Source: Candidatus Zixiibacteriota bacterium (GTDB taxonomy: Bacteria; Zixibacteria; MSB-5A5; GN15; FEB-12). From it: a DNA stretch of 9,722 bases. The notes beneath the pieces are model-generated. The model ran no database searches and was not told the DNA's origin. It was given only the letters and a program-made list of their open reading frames with translations. This document shows positions 7,117-9,722 of this stretch, piece by piece. The stretch is from assembly GCA_003641345.1 (NCBI GenBank), contig QNAD01000046.1, positions 1 through 9,722 of the forward strand. The letters are read 5' to 3'. The translations under genes and the position numbers were made by a program. Each line of letters begins with the position of its first letter. Positions within the stretch are counted from its first letter, which is position 1.

Positions 7117-8576
7117 TGAAAAAAATGAATTTACATTTATATGGGAAATTAATATTAATTCCAATATTAATATTGCTGATTTGCACAGGAGTTGCAGAAT
7201 CCGCACCTACAAAATATCTGTTTGGTATAAAGGGTGGTTTTTCCACTCTAACCGGAGGGGAAACAGGGAAGTTTCCGCTTCAAATTTCTTACGGTTTTTA
7301 TGCTGGTTACAGGCCATCAACAAAATGGACAATCTTTTTTGATTACTCACAGTTAAATTTGAAAAATGATACTTTGGCTGCTTCATCTTTCTCTTTTGCT
7401 CGAGAAGATTCTCGTTCTGACAGAAAATGGATTGCAAAAAGAATTTGCTTTGGAGTAATTCACCCATTTATGCAGTTAGGTGGGGTAGTTGATTTGAGTA
7501 TAGGCTTTAATGCAGGTATGATGAACTGGAAGATGGTAAATCCAACTACTGATTATCTGTTGGAGTCGATCGGGGGCAGAAATCAAAGAGTTGATTTTGA
7601 TGCTTCTGAATTATTTATTGGCGCAAGTGGCGGGATTACTCTTAAACTCTCCGAGAAAGTTAATTTTAATTCTATTCTTAATTTGGATTACCTTACCGGA
7701 GCGGGTGCCGAATTTTCTGATTCGGTAATTTCTGTACGGGATAAAATGGTATATAGCTTTTCAGTATCATTGTCAGTTGGATTTGGGAGCTCAACCAGAG
7801 ATAAATTCAGTCAATGGACACCGGAATATAGCAAACCGATAAAGAAAAAAGATTCTGCAGATTCGGATGAAGACGGTGTTTCTGATAAAGATGATAAATG
7901 CATTAATACTCCTCCGGGTGCAACCGTAGATAGAAACGGGTGTCCTGTTGATTCTGATGGAGATGGAGTATTTGATGGCAGGGATGATTGTCCTAACACA
8001 GACAGGAAGGCATCTGGGAAAGTTGATATCCACGGCTGTCCGATTGACCGTGATTTTGATGGCATACCGGACTATCTTGATAATTGCCCTGATAATCAAA
8101 TTGGCGCCTGGGTTGACCAATACGGTTGTCCGATTGACAGCGATGCTGATGGGGTCCCTGATGGATTGGATGATTGCCCATATACACTGGTCGGGGTTGA
8201 TGTTGATAGAAATGGGTGTCTGGATTTATCTATGTTCTCTAAACCGATGGTTTTAAATATTCAATATGTATCCGGTTCTTATGAAATAGATTTTAATACC
8301 AAAGAAAAACTTAAACGATTAGCCAGATTGCTCAATTTTGTCAAAGATGTCAAATTGGACATTAATGGTTATACTGATAATATTGGAACAATCAAAGCTA
8401 ATCGTGATATTTCTTTAAAAAGAGCTAACAGAGTAAGAGATTATCTTGTTCTGCAAGGTGTATCTTCCGATAGAATTAAGCCGTTTGGCAAGGGAGAAAC
8501 AAATTTTGTAGCATCTAACGATGTCGCTTCCGGTAGAGAGAAAAACCGAAGAGTGGAAATAATATTTTATAAATAA
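7116..8576 (+). CDS. OmpA-family outer-membrane protein with thrombospondin type 3 repeats
   Basis: Predicted outer-membrane protein that ties the membrane to the cell wall (486 aa). A signal peptide covers about residues 1-30 (hydrophobic 11-22; cleavage near A27 or A30). Residues about 33-224 alternate polar and hydrophobic residues and read like a small beta-barrel of the OmpA type, ending in VSLSVGFG. Four thrombospondin type 3 repeats follow at 249-370, rich in DxDxDG calcium-binding motifs, each with two cysteines. The C-terminal OmpA domain (about 378-486) shows GYTDNIG at 418-424, SLKRANRVRDYL at 433-444 and GREKNRRVEI at 473-482; D421 and R474 are the likely diaminopimelate contacts. 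The ATG overlaps the stop of the SpoIID gene by one base (TAATG) and there is no clear Shine-Dalgarno, so translation is probably coupled. The neighbourhood of wall-acting enzymes agrees with a wall-binding role. The barrel part could not be matched to a specific family. Confidence 0.92.
   Translation: MKKMNLHLYGKLILIPILILLICTGVAESAPTKYLFGIKGGFSTLTGGETGKFPLQISYGFYAGYRPSTKWTIFFDYSQLNLKNDTLAASSFSFAREDSRSDRKWIAKRICFGVIHPFMQLGGVVDLSIGFNAGMMNWKMVNPTTDYLLESIGGRNQRVDFDASELFIGASGGITLKLSEKVNFNSILNLDYLTGAGAEFSDSVISVRDKMVYSFSVSLSVGFGSSTRDKFSQWTPEYSKPIKKKDSADSDEDGVSDKDDKCINTPPGATVDRNGCPVDSDGDGVFDGRDDCPNTDRKASGKVDIHGCPIDRDFDGIPDYLDNCPDNQIGAWVDQYGCPIDSDADGVPDGLDDCPYTLVGVDVDRNGCLDLSMFSKPMVLNIQYVSGSYEIDFNTKEKLKRLARLLNFVKDVKLDINGYTDNIGTIKANRDISLKRANRVRDYLVLQGVSSDRIKPFGKGETNFVASNDVASGREKNRRVEIIFYK
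7860..8225 (+). repeat. Four tandem thrombospondin type 3 repeats within the OmpA-family gene
   Basis: Four copies coding for 30, 32, 30 and 30 residues (protein 249-278, 279-310, 311-340, 341-370). Each begins with an acidic block such as DSDEDG, DSDGDG, DRDFDG or DSDADG, has a first cysteine at a DKC, DDC, DNC or DDC site and ends near NGC, HGC, YGC or NGC. These are coding repeats expected to bind calcium and form a stiff spacer between the barrel and the wall-binding domain. The DNA copies are diverged, with no recent identical duplication apparent. Confidence 0.9.
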
Positions 8577-8585
8577 TTTACTACT

Positions 8586-8589
8586 GGAG
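8586..8589 (+). promoter_or_regulatory. Ribosome binding site that fixes a TTG start
   Basis: GGAG within TGGAGATA, five bases before TTG at 8595. It matches the NagZ site in sequence and spacing. No in-frame ATG lies between it and the conserved protein sequence, so it supports TTG as the start of the 2H phosphoesterase gene. Confidence 0.7.
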
Positions 8590-8594
8590 ATAAC

Positions 8595-9149
8595 TTGGAT
8601 AGACATTTTTACCATAACCCACACTTGAATGAACGACGTAACAATACTTATGCTGTTGTTATTTATTTGCCGTTACAGCTCGATAAGATAATTTATCCGT
8701 TAAGAGAAAGATTTGATCCGGATTATAATCTGGTTGATTCTCATATTACTCTTGTTTTACCATTTGATTCTGAGAAGTCATTGGATGAGATGGCAGTTAT
8801 GATAAAATCGGAATTAGATGCCTTTGCACCGTTTAAGATTAAGATGGGTTCGATTGCTGATTTTTATCCTGAAGCACCAGTAATATATTGGGAAATGTTA
8901 AAAAATGAAATAATAGAGGAATTGTATAAAAATCTTAATAAGCGATTAGGGATTGAAATCAGACACGATTACAAGCCACATGTTACAATTGCCAGAGAAA
9001 TTTCAAATCATCGAAAAATATTTGTGAAAGATATAATTGCTTCATGTTTATCTCAGGAGACTCTTTACGTTGAGGATGTTGATTTGATTACTCCCCTTAG
9101 CGACCGGAAATGGGTTTCTGTAAGAAGATTTAAATTAACTGACAATTAG
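8595..9149 (+). CDS. 2H phosphoesterase, 2'-5' RNA ligase (LigT/ThpR)-like
   Basis: Small cytoplasmic protein (184 aa) of the 2H phosphoesterase superfamily, whose members hydrolyse cyclic phosphodiesters or join and cleave 2'-5' RNA linkages. The two defining HxT motifs are present: SHITLVLPF at 49-57 (H50, T52) and PHVTIARE at 128-135 (H129, T131), 77 residues apart, a spacing normal for a two-lobed 2H fold. Length is normal for the LigT/ThpR group. No signal peptide or membrane segment. It starts at TTG, supported by GGAG five bases upstream; the first 17 or so residues are polar and probably lie before the fold. It lies 18 bases after the OmpA-family gene and is the last gene before the terminator, so it seems to be in the same transcript. 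A functional link to wall turnover is not evident, and the substrate is unknown. Confidence 0.87.
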   Translation: MDRHFYHNPHLNERRNNTYAVVIYLPLQLDKIIYPLRERFDPDYNLVDSHITLVLPFDSEKSLDEMAVMIKSELDAFAPFKIKMGSIADFYPEAPVIYWEMLKNEIIEELYKNLNKRLGIEIRHDYKPHVTIAREISNHRKIFVKDIIASCLSQETLYVEDVDLITPLSDRKWVSVRRFKLTDN

Positions 9150-9162
9150 AGGAAAATTATGT

Positions 9163-9194
9163 AAAAAAAAGACCGCAATTTGCGGTCTTTTTTT
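9163..9194. terminator. Bidirectional intrinsic terminator between convergent genes
   Basis: An eight-base perfect stem, GACCGCAA at 9171-9178 pairing with TTGCGGTC at 9180-9187, is preceded by eight A (9163-9170) and followed by seven T (9188-9194). The outer six pairs are GC-rich; the inner AATTT probably forms the loop. The A and T runs give a U tract to transcripts from either direction. It sits 13 bases after the 2H phosphoesterase stop and 14 bases beyond the cytochrome stop, as expected for a shared terminator. Confidence 0.95.
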
Positions 9195-9208
9195 ATAGAT
9201 TGAAAATT

Positions 9209-9718
9209 TTATTTGCCTTTAGTTTCTTCTACAAGCGGATGAGCTGTACCAAGGGCTTTTTTAAGGTCAAATTCTTTATAATTAGCATTGCCTTCTTTAG
9301 TATGGCATTTGACACATATTGTTGTATCAGGATAAATCAAACCGGCTTCAATAGCCATTTTTTTATATGTTTCAGGATCTGCAGCCCATTTTTTCTTACT
9401 CATTATTTTGGGTGATTTGTAATCAGAACCAGCACCATGACAAGCTTCGCAAGAAACACCTTCAATAAGGACACCTTTTTTATCAATGCCTGTTGTATGG
9501 CAGGCAACACACTTTTCGTTTTTCTTTTCTTCGTCAGAAAGAATATCAAAAGCCTTAGCATGTTTTGTCTCTAACCATGATGCATGAACATCTTTATGAC
9601 ACATTTTGCATTTTTTTGTTCCAACATATTTATGTGCATCTTCTTCCGCAAAAACGGAGACCGTCATAAAAGCTGTTAAGATTGAGATAATCAAAACGAT
9701 TGCAGTTAATTTTTTCAT
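9209..9718 (-). CDS. Periplasmic tetraheme cytochrome c, cytochrome c554-like
   Basis: Predicted secreted electron-transfer protein (169 aa). A signal peptide covers 1-24, with a hydrophobic core and a VFA cleavage site before EED. Four CxxCH heme-attachment motifs are present: CKMCH at 37-41, CVACH at 70-74, CEACH at 90-94 and CVKCH at 135-139. The surroundings, YVGTKKCKMCH, a W and HAKA shortly after (residues 48-56), and GVSCEACHG at 87-95, match the cytochrome c554-type multiheme family. Four further histidines (H29, H45, H53, H160) could be distal heme ligands. The gene reads toward the plus-strand series and ends at the shared terminator. The start ATG is four bases from the window edge, so its ribosome binding site, promoter and any upstream partner genes are outside. 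The partner and electron acceptor are unknown; a role in nitrogen or metal respiration cannot be inferred from this gene alone. Confidence 0.92.
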   Translation of the reverse strand: MKKLTAIVLIISILTAFMTVSVFAEEDAHKYVGTKKCKMCHKDVHASWLETKHAKAFDILSDEEKKNEKCVACHTTGIDKKGVLIEGVSCEACHGAGSDYKSPKIMSKKKWAADPETYKKMAIEAGLIYPDTTICVKCHTKEGNANYKEFDLKKALGTAHPLVEETKGK

Positions 9719-9722
9719 TTCA

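Noticed and set aside
7173..7190. Possible lipobox around C23 (LLIC) in the OmpA-family signal peptide
   Set aside because: The residue before the cysteine is I, not G, A or S, and the following region fits ordinary signal peptidase I cleavage near A27 or A30.
7791..8256. Several open frames on both strands across the TSP3 repeat region (minus 7791-8120, 7811-8065 and 7993-8187; plus 7948-8256)
   Set aside because: The repeated Asp/Gly codons leave other frames free of stops. The products are low in recognisable motifs and the OmpA-family frame explains the region fully.
9200..9415. Plus-strand open frame antisense to the cytochrome gene
   Set aside because: It lies opposite a clear tetraheme cytochrome with four CxxCH motifs and a signal peptide, and has no motif or ribosome site of its own.

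Overview
This is an AT-rich window from a Gram-negative bacterium. The Gram-negative call rests on an OmpA-type outer-membrane protein with a peptidoglycan-binding tail, a probable lipoprotein signal, and a periplasmic multiheme cytochrome c. Four thrombospondin type 3 repeats in an OmpA protein, a c554-like tetraheme cytochrome and low GC would suit an anaerobic or facultative lineage of the FCB/candidate-phylum kind. That placement is inference; no rRNA or other marker gene is present to fix it.

Layout: bases 1-138 are a leader without a gene. A CstA-family membrane transporter follows (139-1899). After an 83-base gap a tightly packed same-strand series begins: a membrane GAF-GGDEF diguanylate cyclase (1983-3542), a NagZ-type beta-N-acetylhexosaminidase (3584-4582), an AnmK-type anhydro-N-acetylmuramic acid kinase (4598-5818), a SpoIID/LytB-domain probable lipoprotein (5815-7116), an OmpA/TSP3 outer-membrane protein (7116-8576) and a 2H phosphoesterase of the 2'-5' RNA ligase type (8595-9149). 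Gaps within the series are 41, 15, -4, -1 and 18 bases, so one transcript is likely. It ends at a strong U-tract hairpin (9163-9194) that reads in both directions. A tetraheme cytochrome c gene (9209-9718) converges on it from the minus strand.

The central theme is peptidoglycan turnover. From the known biochemistry of these families, SpoIID-type lytic transglycosylases leave 1,6-anhydroMurNAc ends, NagZ removes GlcNAc from imported anhydro-muropeptides, and AnmK converts anhydroMurNAc to MurNAc-6-phosphate. These three steps are encoded side by side, next to an OmpA protein that would hold the outer membrane to the same wall and downstream of a c-di-GMP synthase. MurQ, AmpG and AmpD are not in the window. 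No entirely new system is evident. The points most worth a second look are this gene combination, sequence departures in the AnmK and SpoIID motifs, and the cyclase at the head of the series.

No tRNA, rRNA, CRISPR array, insertion sequence or other mobile element was seen.
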